The translations under genes were made by a program, and so were the position numbers. Of a stretch of DNA of 64,000 nt, positions 30,885-42,791 are shown in pieces (position 1 is the first letter of the stretch; each line of letters opens with the position of its first letter). The DNA comes from Helianthus annuus. Its lineage: Eukaryota; Streptophyta; Magnoliopsida; Asterales; Asteraceae. The stretch spans positions 27,619,838 to 27,683,837 of the forward strand of contig NC_035443.2 of NCBI RefSeq assembly GCF_002127325.2, given 5' to 3'. A model generated the notes under the pieces. It did not search any database. It was not told where the DNA came from and worked only from the letters and a program-made list of their open reading frames with translations.

Positions 30885-31255
30885 CTCTCGAAAGATATCT
30901 TTCGACATCGAAAGATCATCTTTCGACTATCTTTCGATCAAGGAAGGCTCGAAAGACTATCATCCTTCGACCCATCCTTCGAAGTCTGAAACATATCCTT
31001 CGATAAAGGAATCTATTCGAAAGACAGTGTCCGAAAGATAGGGATTTAACTCGAAAGATAAGGATCTTTCAAAAGGGAATCCTTCGAGTTCTTGAATCTT
31101 TCGACATCATTGTTCGAGATTCAACAGTAATCTTTCGAGTACTGTTGATCCTTCGAACAAGTGTTGATCTTTCGATTGTGGTCAGTTTATTGTTAACTAG
31201 TTTCTGTGATTTCAGATCTTTCGACCAGGATCCTTCGGCTGTGTGATCTTTCGGA
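30885..31255 (+). repeat. Leader array of TCGAA(A/G)GAT 9-mers, element 3
   Basis: Same two-way 9-mer array as in element 1, with small deletions of units. It also keeps the acceptor-like CTGTGATTTCAG (AG at 31214-31215), 76 bp before the gag ATG. The leader between 30510 and 30884 is non-coding. Confidence 0.82.
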
Positions 31256-31290
31256 TTATTCTCACTTAGTATTTATTTTGCTTATCAATC

Positions 31291-34200
31291 ATGAATCCGA
31301 GTTGGTGGAATCCGGCTCCAGATAATGGTGAATATACAAGATCAAATGTCACTCCCTCATGGTGGGGTACACCGGCTCCAGACGATGGAAAATACACGAA
31401 TACAAGGTCATCTCCTTTATGGGCCGAGTCGCCGGTATCGACATCTTCTCAGGGAAATCAATGGGCATTGGTATCGAATCAAACTCCGAGCATTCAAAGT
31501 ATTCTACTAAGCGAAAGTGAAACAGGAAGTTTGAATCGACCTCCAAAGTTGATGCATTTGAATGAATATCCAGGATGGGTTGAGAGATTTAAAACATATG
31601 TTCTCGGTCAAAATACCGAACTGTGGATACGTTTCACCACAGATTTCGATCAAGCCATAGAGGTTGCTGCTTCAGATTCTGCTACGTTTGCTGATCTTCC
31701 AGAAGATAAAAAGAAAACCTATGATCTGGAAAAGAAGGCATACGCCATTCTCACTCAGGCGTTGAGTAAGGATATCTACCATCAGTTTGTCAGCTTCAAG
31801 ACAACAAAGAAGTTGTGGGACGGATTGAAAAACAGAGGAGTGGGAAATGCAGCAACACGTCAAATGCGTCATGATCTTCTCAAGAAAGAATTCGAAGGTT
31901 TCACTTGTATGGATAAGGAGTCCTTGGGAGATATGACAAGCCGATTTTATCATTTGCTTACGGAATTGGATAACTATAGTGTAGTGACAACTCAAGCTGA
32001 AGTTGTGAAGAAGTTTGCTGATGCTTTGCCTCCTCAATGGAGTAGTTTCTTGGAAATCCTGAAGTACAACGGAGTGTTGAGAACCACTAATATCAACGAA
32101 TTCGTGCAACTTTTGGAAAACAAGGATCAGGAGGAAACATTAAAGGCAAAAAGAGTTCCAGTGGCGCAAAATCCAGAGATGTACTGTGGAACTTCCAATT
32201 CTTCGTCTGCTAGAACCGGTCCACATGCTCCACTTCAAACAGCGTTTGTTACTAGCACGGATATGTATGGCAACCCTGTGCAAGTTCCTGTTAAGCCACC
32301 TCCCACCACAGATATGTACGGAAATCCAATACAACCACCTCCTCCTCCGCCTCCTGCTCAACAACAACGTGCATGTTATGGAGGAACATCATCTGCTAGT
32401 CAACAATCAAAGCCAGGTACAGTACAGCTCGACACGTCAAGCTTCTCTAAAATCAGTGTGGAAGTAGCTAAGGAACACATGGAGCTCCTTAACACTGTAG
32501 TGAGTGCGTACTGTGGGTTAATTGAAGGTCAGATTGGCAACATTAATCTGACACAAGAAGATTACAGGCAGATTGATAAAGAAGAGATGGACTTGATGGA
32601 TATCAAGTGGGCCTTTGCTAGTGCTGTGAGAAGAGCAAAGGATTGGATGGAAAGTACTGGCAGAACCAGCTTGGAAAGTAAGCGAGACACCAAGTATGGG
32701 TTCGATAAGCAAGCTGTAAAGTGCTTCAACTGTGGTGAACGGGGTCACTTTAAACGGGAATGTACAAAGCCAGCACAGCACGGGAATCAAAACCCCTTCA
32801 GAAACCAAGGCAACCGGCAGAACAGAAACAATGATCGTACCATGGTACCCGTCAACAACCAAACCAACCGGGCACTTGCGGTTCAGGTAGATGAAGGTTG
32901 TGACTGGTCAATCCAGTTGGGTGGTGATGCTCCCGATGGAACAGCATGTTTTGCTCAGATTGTGAAGGAGCTAGTTCACACCAGTGGTGGAGAATCTTCT
33001 GCCAGTGGTGGTGAATCGTCTGAAGATGAAGACTCTTCTGGGTACAGTAGAAGTGTTGATGAAGAATCATCCAATTCTGGTGACGATCATGTGGGTGAGA
33101 CATCGAATGCAGCAATCGATGCAGATCTTGATGAACTCTTGGGAGAAGCTGCAGCAGAAACTCAAAGAAGATCTATTCTGGTGGATCAAGCTGCTTATAC
33201 TTCGTCTTCTCTCCATTCAGCCTTTATGGCTAATGTCGACAGTTCATCAAGTCAGGTATGTGTCGATGAACCCACTGCTGTTAATTGTGATGAATGTACT
33301 AGGTTGCATGCTAGATGTGCTGAAATGGAGAAAAGTATGTCTGAGTTGCAAGGCAAACATGATGCTTTACAAGCCAGTTTGTTTGACTTGCAAGACAAAC
33401 ATACTACTGTGAATGAGAATTTGAGTAACTTGCAAAGTAAGCATGACGCTTTGCAAGAAAAGTATGATGTGACTTTCCTCCACAATCAGAAATTGACTGT
33501 GGATCTTTCCAAATGCACAGAAGCCAACATGTTTTATGAAAACCATGAAAAAGAATTTAAGTCGGTAATTGAAACATTAAAGAAAGATAAAACTGAACTG
33601 ACTAAAATGGTTTCAAGAAAACAAACTGATATTAATTTGTATATATCTCGCCTTGAGATTATGCAAAAAGAGATGGCTTGTGTGAAAACCGAAAGTGATG
33701 CGATCCAACTCAAGCTAGACAGTTATTTGAGCTCTAGCTATGTGTTAGATCACATCATTGATGTTCAGAAGGAAAAGAGAGATGTCACATGCATAGGCTA
33801 CAAGAAGTGTCCACCACCAGTGAGACATAATTATGATGCCATGCCTGATGAAGAGGACAGAGTGTTCTTTGAGCCATCTGTGCCTCTAGATGTTAAGGAG
33901 TTTGCTGCAGGACTCGGATACCAAAAGGAAGTATCCTCAGATTCAGATGTGTCAGCAGATACATTTATAAGTGCTGAACAGAATCAAGATCCTCCAGTTG
34001 TGATTGAGGATGCTGATTCTTCTGATGATGAATCTGATGATACTGTCCCAGCAAAGTCTGATGCGGTAGCCAAAAATGAGGACATACCTCTTGAGAATCA
34101 CATTCTATGTGATCCCCCTGTACAAACCGATAAGACTGTTGCCATCGAGTCCTCGTCTGCAAAAGAGTCGGAGAGTGTGAATTTGCTGTACACTCTTGTT

Positions 34201-35118
34201 GGTGATGACAAAATTTACTCTGACAAAGATTTTCCTATTAAGAATGTTAATCAATCCTTAATCAGTAAAGTCTTTGAGAATTCGACGAGTAAGTTCTTGG
34301 GAAAGGCAGGACCTAAAGTTACAGTTACACAGTGTCCTCCTATCCCAAAAGCTGAAATCCGAAAGCAATTTGGAAACAAGAAATCACCAACAATGCCAAA
34401 ACAGCAAAATCACACCAAACCCAAAGGTAAAACATCGGCTCAAGCTGAAAAGAAGCCGAATCAAAAGAAGAAGAAAAACGTTAACTTTGTGAAATCGACG
34501 GGAACGGACAAAATTGAAACGTTTGAAAATAAATCCAACTTAGATTTTGTCAAAAAGGCTATTATTGAGAAAAGAAATGAACCAAGCAGTTCAAAGCCTA
34601 GTACCTCGGGTTCACAAAGTTCAACATCATCGGCTAGACGATCACATGATTCTTCGAGGTTTGTTGAACGAAGATCATGTTTTGAATGTGGAACCATTGG
34701 ACATATTATTCGTAATTGTCCATATCTTCATAAGCTAAAAGAAAAGGTTGATGATCCCCGTGGCAAAACTGACCGTAAGCCATCTGTTTCCACAAAACAA
34801 GATCCCCGACTTGTAAAAGAAAAGGAAAAGAAACAGAAACGTCAACAGGTCAAGAAGATTGAAAAAGCAATTAAAACTGATGTGGTTCAAAAACAATCTG
34901 TTGCTGTAAAACCAGAAAATTTCAAAACATCAAACAATCAAGAAGTTAAAATTTTAAAGAAAGACACTGGTAAAACAAAACAGACATGGAAACCTAAATC
35001 GGTTACTCAATCCGGGGGATCATCACAATTCACCAACCATCAAAGACAAGAAGTTATTGTCATTGATGAAAATGGAAGACCCAAGACCACAATGGCTTGG
35101 GTCCCCATCTCCAACTAA
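31291..35118 (+). CDS. gag: Gag polyprotein of copia element 3
   Basis: 1,275 residues from an ATG in the same context as element 1 (ATGAATCCGAGTTGGTGG). The main difference is near the N terminus, where a short segment is repeated (NPSWWNPAPDNGEY followed by TPSWWGTPAPDDGKY). Gag core, MYGNP-containing proline-rich stretch, first knuckle (CFNCGERGHFKREC, near 477), coiled-coil repeats, and second knuckle (CFECGTIGHIIRNC, near 1129) follow. No break is visible. The stop TAA is at 35116-35118. Only 14 bases separate it from the pol frame, so gag and pol are in different frames here, unlike in elements 1 and 2. Confidence 0.93.
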   Translation: MNPSWWNPAPDNGEYTRSNVTPSWWGTPAPDDGKYTNTRSSPLWAESPVSTSSQGNQWALVSNQTPSIQSILLSESETGSLNRPPKLMHLNEYPGWVERFKTYVLGQNTELWIRFTTDFDQAIEVAASDSATFADLPEDKKKTYDLEKKAYAILTQALSKDIYHQFVSFKTTKKLWDGLKNRGVGNAATRQMRHDLLKKEFEGFTCMDKESLGDMTSRFYHLLTELDNYSVVTTQAEVVKKFADALPPQWSSFLEILKYNGVLRTTNINEFVQLLENKDQEETLKAKRVPVAQNPEMYCGTSNSSSARTGPHAPLQTAFVTSTDMYGNPVQVPVKPPPTTDMYGNPIQPPPPPPPAQQQRACYGGTSSASQQSKPGTVQLDTSSFSKISVEVAKEHMELLNTVVSAYCGLIEGQIGNINLTQEDYRQIDKEEMDLMDIKWAFASAVRRAKDWMESTGRTSLESKRDTKYGFDKQAVKCFNCGERGHFKRECTKPAQHGNQNPFRNQGNRQNRNNDRTMVPVNNQTNRALAVQVDEGCDWSIQLGGDAPDGTACFAQIVKELVHTSGGESSASGGESSEDEDSSGYSRSVDEESSNSGDDHVGETSNAAIDADLDELLGEAAAETQRRSILVDQAAYTSSSLHSAFMANVDSSSSQVCVDEPTAVNCDECTRLHARCAEMEKSMSELQGKHDALQASLFDLQDKHTTVNENLSNLQSKHDALQEKYDVTFLHNQKLTVDLSKCTEANMFYENHEKEFKSVIETLKKDKTELTKMVSRKQTDINLYISRLEIMQKEMACVKTESDAIQLKLDSYLSSSYVLDHIIDVQKEKRDVTCIGYKKCPPPVRHNYDAMPDEEDRVFFEPSVPLDVKEFAAGLGYQKEVSSDSDVSADTFISAEQNQDPPVVIEDADSSDDESDDTVPAKSDAVAKNEDIPLENHILCDPPVQTDKTVAIESSSAKESESVNLLYTLVGDDKIYSDKDFPIKNVNQSLISKVFENSTSKFLGKAGPKVTVTQCPPIPKAEIRKQFGNKKSPTMPKQQNHTKPKGKTSAQAEKKPNQKKKKNVNFVKSTGTDKIETFENKSNLDFVKKAIIEKRNEPSSSKPSTSGSQSSTSSARRSHDSSRFVERRSCFECGTIGHIIRNCPYLHKLKEKVDDPRGKTDRKPSVSTKQDPRLVKEKEKKQKRQQVKKIEKAIKTDVVQKQSVAVKPENFKTSNNQEVKILKKDTGKTKQTWKPKSVTQSGGSSQFTNHQRQEVIVIDENGRPKTTMAWVPISN

Positions 35119-35132
35119 TTGATTGAGTTCAT

Positions 35133-38100
35133 GTGCAGGGTGCTTCAGGAGGAACTATCAGTAGTCATTGGATTGTTGATAGTGGGGCATCCAGGCACAT
35201 GACAGGCGACATGAAGCTTCTCTACGACGTTAAATCTATTAGAGGAGGTTATGTTGCTTTTGCTGGAGATAAGGGTGGATATATAACGGGTGAAGGAATG
35301 ATATCCAACGGGATTGTCAGTTTTGACAAGATCAACTTTGTGCAGCAGCTTGATCACAATCTTCTTAGTGTTTCTCAAATTTGTGACAAGCAATTCTCAG
35401 TACACTTTGATGCTAATGGATGTTATGTGCTGAAACCCGGCTTCAAAATCCCAAAAGAATGGATTCTCTTGTCGGCTCCAAGGATAAATGATTTGTACGT
35501 TCTTGACATGAGCCAAGCTATTACTACGTCTGCACAAGCAACTTGTTTCGTTTCAAAAGCCACAGAAAAAGACACTATCTCTTGGCACAGACGAATGGGT
35601 CACATTCACTTACGCAAAATGAATCATTTGGTTTCAAATGAATTGGTGAATGGTGTTCCCCTTAAAAATTTCCATCTTCAAGACGTCTGTGTTTCGTGCC
35701 AGAAAGGAAAGCAAACGAAGAAGAAGCACCCTACAAAGAAGATCAACACGGTGGCAGTTCCTCTTGAACGTTTGCACATGGATTTGTTCGGTCCTGTCAA
35801 GCACAAGAGTATTCGGGGTGATCAATACTGCCTCGTGATTACAGATGATTATTCTAGATTTTCTTGGGTAGCGTTCATGGCACACCAGAGTGAGACCTTT
35901 GGTATTATCAAAAACTTGAACATTCAGATTGAGAATTTGTATAAGTTGAAGGTTAGGCGGATACGTAGCGACAATGGTACTGAATTTAAAAATCATTCCA
36001 TGACGGAGTTTTGCACTTCAAAGGGTATTCTTCATGAGTTTAGTGCAGCTTATACTCCTCAACAGAATGGTGTCGCTGAACGTAAGAACCGCACATTGAT
36101 CGAGACTGCTAGGACAATGTTGGTAGAGTCGCAGCTACCCATTCCATTCTGGACTGAAGCTGTGGCCTCTGCATGTTACACATTGAACAGAGTTCTTACA
36201 GTCAAAAGGCACAACAAGACCTGCTTTGAGCTTCTTCAAAAACGGAAACCGGATCTGTCTTATCTAGAACCGTTTGGAGCTCCATGCACAATCATCGATC
36301 CTAATGGAAAGTTTGGGGCAAAAGCAATTGATGGATACTTTCTTGGGTATGCCACCCCTAACTTACGAGTCTGGAATCTAGAGACTAAAAGGGTCGAGGA
36401 ATGGTCTGAGGTCAGAGTACAAAGGCACACCTTGCCAGTCAAAAATCCGGGTCAACCTTGGATGTTTGAGTACGATGATTTCTTCAATTCGATCAATGTT
36501 GAAGCCGTTGAAGAAAATGCTGCGGCTAGGATGTTTTTCGAGAGTGACAATGCAACAGTTTCACCGGTGGTTCGTCCAATTCTTGTTAATCAAGAACCAT
36601 CTTCTTCGGTGAACAATAATACTCTCAACAATGAGGATTTTCATGATGCAAACGAATTGAACGAATCTTCAGAGGATGATGAATTTCTAGATGCAGATCA
36701 GGAAGCTCCTACAACAGCAGTTCATGGTACTTCAGAGGGTACTCCTCCAGTGGATGCCCATAGAACAGCTGAGGCTACTGCATCATCCTCTTCGTCAATT
36801 CCGGGTCTTGATTTGGTTGTTGATCTTAATCTGAACAACCTGGGTATAAATGTTCCAGTTCCAGATAATCCAGAAGCAAGGATTCATAATACCCATCCTC
36901 AACAAAACATCATTGGAAATGTGCAAAGTGGCGTTCAAACAAGAAACATGTTGCGAAACAACAACAATGCAGGCTTGTATGCAGCTATTCGAGAATCTGG
37001 GCAACAAAACGATTGGTCCTTCGCGTGTTATGTCTCACAAGAAGAACCAAGAACGTGGAAAGAAGCCTTGAAAGATAATGCTTGGGTTGAAGCAATGCAG
37101 GAAGAACTGCAACAATTCCAGAAGCTGGGTGTCTGGAAACTCGTAGAGAAACCTGCTGGATACAAGAAGATTGGTACCCGTTGGGTTTTCAAATGCAAAA
37201 AGGATGACCACGGAGTTGTTATCCGAAACAAAGCTCGTTTAGTCGTTCAAGGTTTTCGTCAGATTGAAGGGATCGACTACAACGAAGTCTATGCACCAGT
37301 GGCACGTCTCGAAGCAATTCGAATCTTTCTAGCCTATGCATCCTTCAAAGGATTCAAGGTTTATCAGATGGACGTGAAAAGTGCATTCTTACATGGTGTG
37401 GTTGAAGAAGAGGTGTACGTCGAACAGCCTCCAGGTTTTGAAGATCCTATCCATCCCGATCGGGTTTGGTTACTCAACAAAGCTCTCTATGGTCTTCATC
37501 AAGCACCACGAGCTTGGTATGCAACCTTATCACACTATCTGCTGGAGAACGGATTTCGTAGAGGTCTTATCGACTGTACTCTTTTCATCAAAGAACAAGA
37601 TGGAGATCTTCTTCTGGTACAGGTATACGTTGATGATATTATTTTTGGTTCTACTAATGATGTCTTGTGTAGGGAATTCGAGCGCATTATGCAGGATAAA
37701 TTCGAGATGAGTGCTATGGGGGAAATGACTTTCTTCTTGGGCCTACAAGTACAACAAACAGAGTTTGGGATATTCATCCATCAGACTAAATATGTTGGTG
37801 ACATCTTGAGCCGGTTCCAGATGTCAGATGCAACGCCCATTGGTACCCCATTGCCAACAAATCACGGAATTACTCCTGACTTGAAGGGAGAAGCTGTTAG
37901 CCCTTCAAACTATCGCGCAATGATCGGATCTCTTATGTACCTCACAGCATCAAGGCCAGACATAATGTACCCAACGTGCCTGCTTGCCAGATATCAAGTT
38001 AACCCGAAGGCCTCACATCTTGCAGCTGTAAAAAGGATTTTTCGTTATTTGAAGGCGTACCCTGACACCGGTCTGTGGTACCCTAGGGATAATAACTTTG

Positions 38101-38573
38101 AATTGGTAGCTTTCAGTGATTCTGATTTTGGCGGATGCAAAATCGACGGTAAATCCACAACAGCTGGATGTCAGTTTTTAGGAAATCGCCTAGTCACATG
38201 GCAGTGCAAGAAGCAGACGTGTGTCGCTACATCAACATGTGAAGCTGAATACATTGCTGCCTCAAGTTGTTGCTCCCAAGTTCTTTGGATCCAACAACAA
38301 ATGCGGGACTACGGTTTTGAATTCCTAACTACTCCTATTTACGTTGATAATTCTGCTGCTTTAGATATCACTAGAAATCCTGTGCAGCATTCAAAGACCA
38401 AACACATCGAAATCAAATATCACTTCATACGTGATTGCTTTGAGAAAAGGCTAATCGATGTTGTTAAGGTCCACACCGATGACCAACATGCCGACTTATT
38501 TACCAAAGCTTTTGACAAATCAAGATTTGACTTTTTATTATTGGTAAACGGCATTAAGGTCAAGCAAGAGTAA
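35133..38573 (+). CDS. pol: Pol polyprotein of copia element 3
   Basis: 1,146 codons beginning at a GTG (35133) that is unlikely to be a true start. Protease DSGAS, integrase D217/D280/E316, reverse transcriptase D747 and YVDD, and RNase H motifs all match element 1 at the same positions, and only scattered substitutions separate the two proteins (for instance Q for K in ICDKQFS and H for R in KDDHGVV). All catalytic residues are present and no stop interrupts the frame. How it is expressed is unclear, because it is not in frame with gag. Confidence 0.93.
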   Translation: MQGASGGTISSHWIVDSGASRHMTGDMKLLYDVKSIRGGYVAFAGDKGGYITGEGMISNGIVSFDKINFVQQLDHNLLSVSQICDKQFSVHFDANGCYVLKPGFKIPKEWILLSAPRINDLYVLDMSQAITTSAQATCFVSKATEKDTISWHRRMGHIHLRKMNHLVSNELVNGVPLKNFHLQDVCVSCQKGKQTKKKHPTKKINTVAVPLERLHMDLFGPVKHKSIRGDQYCLVITDDYSRFSWVAFMAHQSETFGIIKNLNIQIENLYKLKVRRIRSDNGTEFKNHSMTEFCTSKGILHEFSAAYTPQQNGVAERKNRTLIETARTMLVESQLPIPFWTEAVASACYTLNRVLTVKRHNKTCFELLQKRKPDLSYLEPFGAPCTIIDPNGKFGAKAIDGYFLGYATPNLRVWNLETKRVEEWSEVRVQRHTLPVKNPGQPWMFEYDDFFNSINVEAVEENAAARMFFESDNATVSPVVRPILVNQEPSSSVNNNTLNNEDFHDANELNESSEDDEFLDADQEAPTTAVHGTSEGTPPVDAHRTAEATASSSSSIPGLDLVVDLNLNNLGINVPVPDNPEARIHNTHPQQNIIGNVQSGVQTRNMLRNNNNAGLYAAIRESGQQNDWSFACYVSQEEPRTWKEALKDNAWVEAMQEELQQFQKLGVWKLVEKPAGYKKIGTRWVFKCKKDDHGVVIRNKARLVVQGFRQIEGIDYNEVYAPVARLEAIRIFLAYASFKGFKVYQMDVKSAFLHGVVEEEVYVEQPPGFEDPIHPDRVWLLNKALYGLHQAPRAWYATLSHYLLENGFRRGLIDCTLFIKEQDGDLLLVQVYVDDIIFGSTNDVLCREFERIMQDKFEMSAMGEMTFFLGLQVQQTEFGIFIHQTKYVGDILSRFQMSDATPIGTPLPTNHGITPDLKGEAVSPSNYRAMIGSLMYLTASRPDIMYPTCLLARYQVNPKASHLAAVKRIFRYLKAYPDTGLWYPRDNNFELVAFSDSDFGGCKIDGKSTTAGCQFLGNRLVTWQCKKQTCVATSTCEAEYIAASSCCSQVLWIQQQMRDYGFEFLTTPIYVDNSAALDITRNPVQHSKTKHIEIKYHFIRDCFEKRLIDVVKVHTDDQHADLFTKAFDKSRFDFLLLVNGIKVKQE

Positions 38574-40394
38574 ACCAACATCGGAAAATCATTTTTGTAA
38601 ATATCTTTGTGTTTTAAATTTATCTTAGTTTGTTGATTTTAGGGGGAGTAAATCCAAAAATCGGAAAATCCAAAAACATCGAAAAATTTCAAAAACACAA
38701 AAACAATAGAAAAGCAAAAATGAGTTTCCTGGCGAGCAAAAGAGAAAATGATAGTACATCAGTGGTCTATCCAAACTTCTTTAAACCTTAAATGAAAAAC
38801 GATAAGCAGCTCTATATAAGATGTATCGGTAGGCTCACAATCATTTTAAAGTGTGCAGGGTGATATAAATCTTAAACCGACTAAAGACCAGGTGGGAACC
38901 ATTCATTGGCATATGGTCTTAGTACCGAAATTTCGTTTGATAGATTGCCGAGGTTCTGAGATATTCGGTCTTTATGCTGCTTATCATCTGGGTATCATGG
39001 TTGCTTCTATAAATAGACTAAGTCTAAGTTCTTCCATGATACTATACATACGTGTACATAATACATATTGCATTCGACCTCAATAAGTGATAAACAATCA
39101 CATGTCCAAAACAAATAAGTGGTAAAAATATCACATTTATCCGGGTGTCAAGTTCGTCTCTCTGCTGTACGGAAGTACTGACCTGTTCACGGACTTGCTC
39201 CTGTGCCCTCATGCATACGAAAATCAAGTTCCTCATCAATAAGTGATTATATCACATAGGGCTTGTTTTCAAATCAAAAATAAGTGAGAATCTCACATCA
39301 TATACGGTCAAACAGATGATAATCGGTATACTCACTGGTAAGATCAACCCTCGTGCATACCTTGATACGGGAATATGTCGTGATGTGGATGAACACCGGT
39401 CGGTAAGTATAAATTATACATTAACGTATCCTCTAACCATGATTACATCTGATAAGTTGAGCTTAAGTGGACAACAATACCGATAATTGTTATAGGATGC
39501 TTATCTTAATGTTAACTAACTGAACAACAAGAGCGTTTTGGCATGACCGTACACTGATATGATTCTCTTACCCTCGAAACTCGCAAAAAGATGGTCTGTA
39601 TATATTTATTTACTGTTTAACGTTTATTGTTTTCTTTTAAACAGTTTCGTCGTTTGGTGCATATCAGCACGACATTAGCGGTGATGTCGTTTGATAACAC
39701 TCAAAGGATTTTAAATTGTTGTCTTTTAATTTCAAAAATACCAAAAAGATTTTAGGCGTGTTTTAATATAAACTTTATAAAAGCCAAAAATATTTTCTTT
39801 CTACTTTATTTTCGATCGTACGATGTTGGAGCTCGAATCTTCGTTACCTGAAACCTGACTGAAAACCGAAATGACTAAATCTTCATAAACGGTCAAAATT
39901 TGCATGTCTGAAAGTTAAAGACTAAAATTGACAAATTTATTAAACTTTCAAACTGTCGGACGGTGTTTGATTATGACATGGTCATTCGTGTGTCATTTGT
40001 TTATACTATTCCAAGCAGTTGTTCTCATTACGCGTTTAGATTTCTTGCATGTGCAGATTCTAAAGGCTTGGAGAACATGGTCGATGACAAGCCTTGGAAT
40101 GAAGACACGACGAGAAGGCGCTCAAAAGATGAAGATGATCGAGTTGCCGCTGGCCATCATCAACACCACAAGGATCTCACTTCATAAAGATAGAGTCTTT
40201 TCACGAGCATAACTCAAGGGGGAGCTTATGTTAAGGGGGAGTTTGTCAACACACCTCCTACATGATACGGGTAGTTTGTTGATACACTCTCTGATTTCAA
40301 GACGTGAAGACTTTGAAGATCCTCCGACTTTGAAGACTTGAAAGGACATCGAGACGAGTCTACAGCTATAGAAGATAAAGACAAAGCTACAACC
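38574..40394 (+). other. Conserved post-pol region of copia element 3
   Basis: Non-coding apart from small frames. It carries the polypurine tract AGGGGGAGTAA (38641-38651), GATAGTACATCAGTGG (38750-38765), the hairpin array, two tracts near 40214-40241, and the ATG-less 94-codon frame (39928-40212) also open in element 1. A second small frame (39963-40187, ending KDLTS) is uninterrupted here but has a stop in elements 1 and 2. It lacks the 100-odd bases found in element 1 just before the LTR. Confidence 0.75.
39087..39296 (+). repeat. Four AATAAGTGA stem-loop repeats, element 3
   Basis: Inverted repeats at 39087-39101, 39119-39134, 39243-39255 and 39284-39296, each after AATAA. The second has one mismatch in its stem (GTGGT versus ATCAC, tolerated as G-U in RNA). 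The fourth differs from element 1 only in the loop and still pairs (GTGAGAATCTCAC). Confidence 0.83.
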
Positions 40395-40405
40395 AAGGGG
40401 GAGTT

Positions 40406-41045
40406 TGTTGATGCACTTGTGTCTGTACTTTGTCTGTATTCGGTCTGTATGTAAACGATGTCCTGATTAGTGTTGTAAGTTGACCAAGTCAACCATCCCC
40501 CGGTTTGACTTGGACAACATTTTGATTAATGTTGAAAGATGTTCTGTCGAAGGATAAGAGGTCGAAGGATGTTGTGGATCCTTCGACCTCATCGAAAGAT
40601 ATGGTTCGAATGATAGACCTCGAAAGGTGATCTTTCGAGGTCCATGCTGGTCATTCGAATACTTTGTCTTCGATAGATGATCCTTCGGACCATCTATCGG
40701 ATCCTTCGGAATCCTTCGGACCAGACATCATAGGCTGGGTATAAATACCCATGCAATGTTTGAGTTTAGACAGATGCACAGACAGAAAGATACCGAGAGA
40801 TAGTTGAGAGCATTCTGTCCGAAACACACACACACTTTGAGAGTTTGCAAGTTAGATTTGTAAACATTGTGCTTGTAATCGAAACCTTCATTTGCATTAA
40901 TACAAGTTGTGTTAATCGGTGAACCTTTGTGTGTTTGTGTTGATACTTGTCTCATCCCGGTTTGCTTGCTAGCTTGGATTCCGCACTCGCTAGTGGGTTA
41001 GTATAACAAGGTTTGAGGTTCGTCATCCTCCTAGAGGGACCTACA
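40406..41045 (+). repeat. 3' LTR of copia element 3
   Basis: 640 bp, preceded by the polypurine tract AAGGGGGAGTTT (40395-40405) and followed by CATAT. One difference from the 5' LTR. Confidence 0.93.
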
Positions 41046-41232
41046 CATATGTTCAATCATTTCACCATTTTTTTTATATTTCTTTGAAAATCCAAAACCC
41101 AGTTTTATCATCAATCACACAAAATCATAGGAACAGGATCAATGAATATATAAACCGAACAAGAAACAACGCATTTATGTGATTCCTCAACCAGTGTAAT
41201 TGATTTAGTCCACGACCACAATGTAGGGACAG

Positions 41233-41762
41233 TGTTGGATCATCCTGCGACTTGTTCTAAGGCAACAATTGTGTATCAGAGTATCACCAAGTATTCTTAA
41301 CTTATGCTACATGGCAGTCATGGATGTGAGATTAAATATATTAACATTATATTATTTAATCTTGTAGCCTTTATAATCATTTATATTATATAGATCAAAA
41401 TATAATAATAACCTATTAATAATTAGTTGGTAATTGTTGATGGACCGTATTACCCTTATTAACTAACTAGGTTTCCTCTTGGGTGTATATATAAGGAGAT
41501 CATTAGAGAGTTTAAGGGTTAGACAATTACACAATTCACACAACCCTCATAACATCTATTTCGGCTCTCTCTCCCAACCGATTCTTCCCTAGTCTCGGTT
41601 TCATCACCATCATAACTTTACACCCTAAGGAGGAACCGGATCATCCTGATAAGTATGTCGAACTCAATGGCTGCATCTCTGACTGGATTCTCTGCTGGCC
41701 TGTCTGCTGTAACAGGTATTATTTACATGTTTTCCCTTATGTTTAACAGAACTGATCCAACA
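41233..41762 (+). repeat. Single LTR of another copia-type element (element 4)
   Basis: The sequence starts TGTTGGAT and ends ATCCAACA, so the ends are inverted repeats, and a primer-binding site follows. A TATA box is near 41489-41496 (TGTATATATAAGG), with a CT-rich leader after it. No second copy of this LTR and no matching gag or pol lie in the window, so the rest is deleted or was displaced. The sequence from 41046 to 41232 between element 3 and this LTR shows no gene. Confidence 0.75.
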
Positions 41763-41764
41763 TG

Positions 41765-41778
41765 TGGTATTAGAGCAT
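41765..41778 (+). other. Primer-binding site of element 4
   Basis: TGGTATTAGAGCAT, two bases after the LTR end; a variant of the iMet-type site. Confidence 0.75.
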
Positions 41779-42282
41779 ATGTTGATAAATCAGTTCTGTT
41801 TTCGTATCCATTATTCTGGGATCAAAAATCTGGAAAACATAAATTTTAAAGCTTTTAAATGTCACGGCTGTTTCGAGTCCTTGTTGCCGAAATCCCTGTT
41901 TTCGGAAAAGAATTATTTGATAAATTGACTCGAGACCATAATGGGCAAACCTTAATATCCGAAATCTGTTAATGAAAGTCTTAAAATTTAGATTTCGGAA
42001 CCCAGAATTATGTTTTTTTTTATTTTTAGGGTTCATCTTTCGTTCTAAGTAAAACTCGAAAATTCCTTAAGTTTTGGCATATAATTTGGATTAGTGGGTG
42101 TTTTTACTGTTTTGATCTAAATTTTATCTACTAAATTTTCGAAAACTGTTAAAGAGATAATCAGTTATTATTTTCGAAATCTTTGATAAGTTTAGATCAG
42201 CATTAAAACAGGAAACATTATCCCACAATCCCAAAAATTTCGAGTTTTCATTTATTATCACAATAAACAGCTATTAACAGTG
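41779..42282. other. Leader-like sequence after element 4 LTR, no gene
   Basis: AT-rich, with TTTCGAAA-type words and no coding potential I can support. It probably belongs to the internal part of element 4. Confidence 0.45.
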
Positions 42283-42705
42283 GGCTCGAGACCATTAGAT
42301 TACGACTCGAGACCATCAGTCTCGACTCGAGACCATCAGTCTCGACTCGAGACCATAAGGTCTCGACTCGAGACCATAAGGTCTCGACTCGAAATCATCA
42401 GGTCCTTAAATCTTCACAACTCGAGACCAACAGATGTCGACTCGAGACCATAAGGTCTCGACTCGAAATCATAGGGGCTTAAAATCTTTATAACTCGAGA
42501 CAAAGGTCTCGAGACCATAAGGTTGCGACTCAAGACCACAATCTTCATAACTCGAGACCATGGTTGCGACTCGAGTCCTCATTACGACTCGAGATCTCAT
42601 AAAATACAGTAGTCAAGACCATGGTTTCGACTCGAGACCTCATAACTAACTCGAGATCTCAAAACTCAGTCGAGACGTAACTCGAGACCTCACTTGAGGC
42701 CTCAT
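42283..42705. repeat. Tandem repeat of about 21 bp (CTCGAGACCATAAGGT)
   Basis: At least a dozen degenerate units built on ACTCGAGACCAT(A/C)AGGTCTCG. Each unit contains GAGACC and often its reverse complement GGTCTC, so units can fold on themselves. The array decays at both ends. It abuts the LTR at 42792 after a short unique stretch. Confidence 0.8.
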
Positions 42706-42791
42706 TACCTTAGGATGTTTGATGTGAACTAAAATATAGCTCGCGCTAACAGGTGGTTTGCTATTAAATACTTGGTTTTGTTAACACTTAA

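Larger units (their letters stand above)
29855..41045 (+). mobile_element. Copia element 3, Sirevirus-like, complete
   Basis: 11,191 bp with 640-bp LTRs that differ at one position by eye (C at about 30329, T at about 40880) and the target duplication CATAT at 29850-29854 and 41046-41050. Gag and pol are full length and resemble element 1 very closely, whereas LTR and leader are clearly diverged from it. It has an iMet-type primer-binding site, several polypurine tracts and the post-pol hairpin array. It is a second potentially autonomous copy and a recent insertion. Confidence 0.93.

Noticed and set aside
41655..41849. Small frame in the element 4 LTR as a gene
   Set aside because: It crosses the LTR end and primer-binding site, so it cannot be an independent gene.
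42283..42705. CRISPR-like regular repeats
   Set aside because: Units are contiguous and degenerate, with no unique spacers of constant length and no cas genes; the DNA is eukaryotic.
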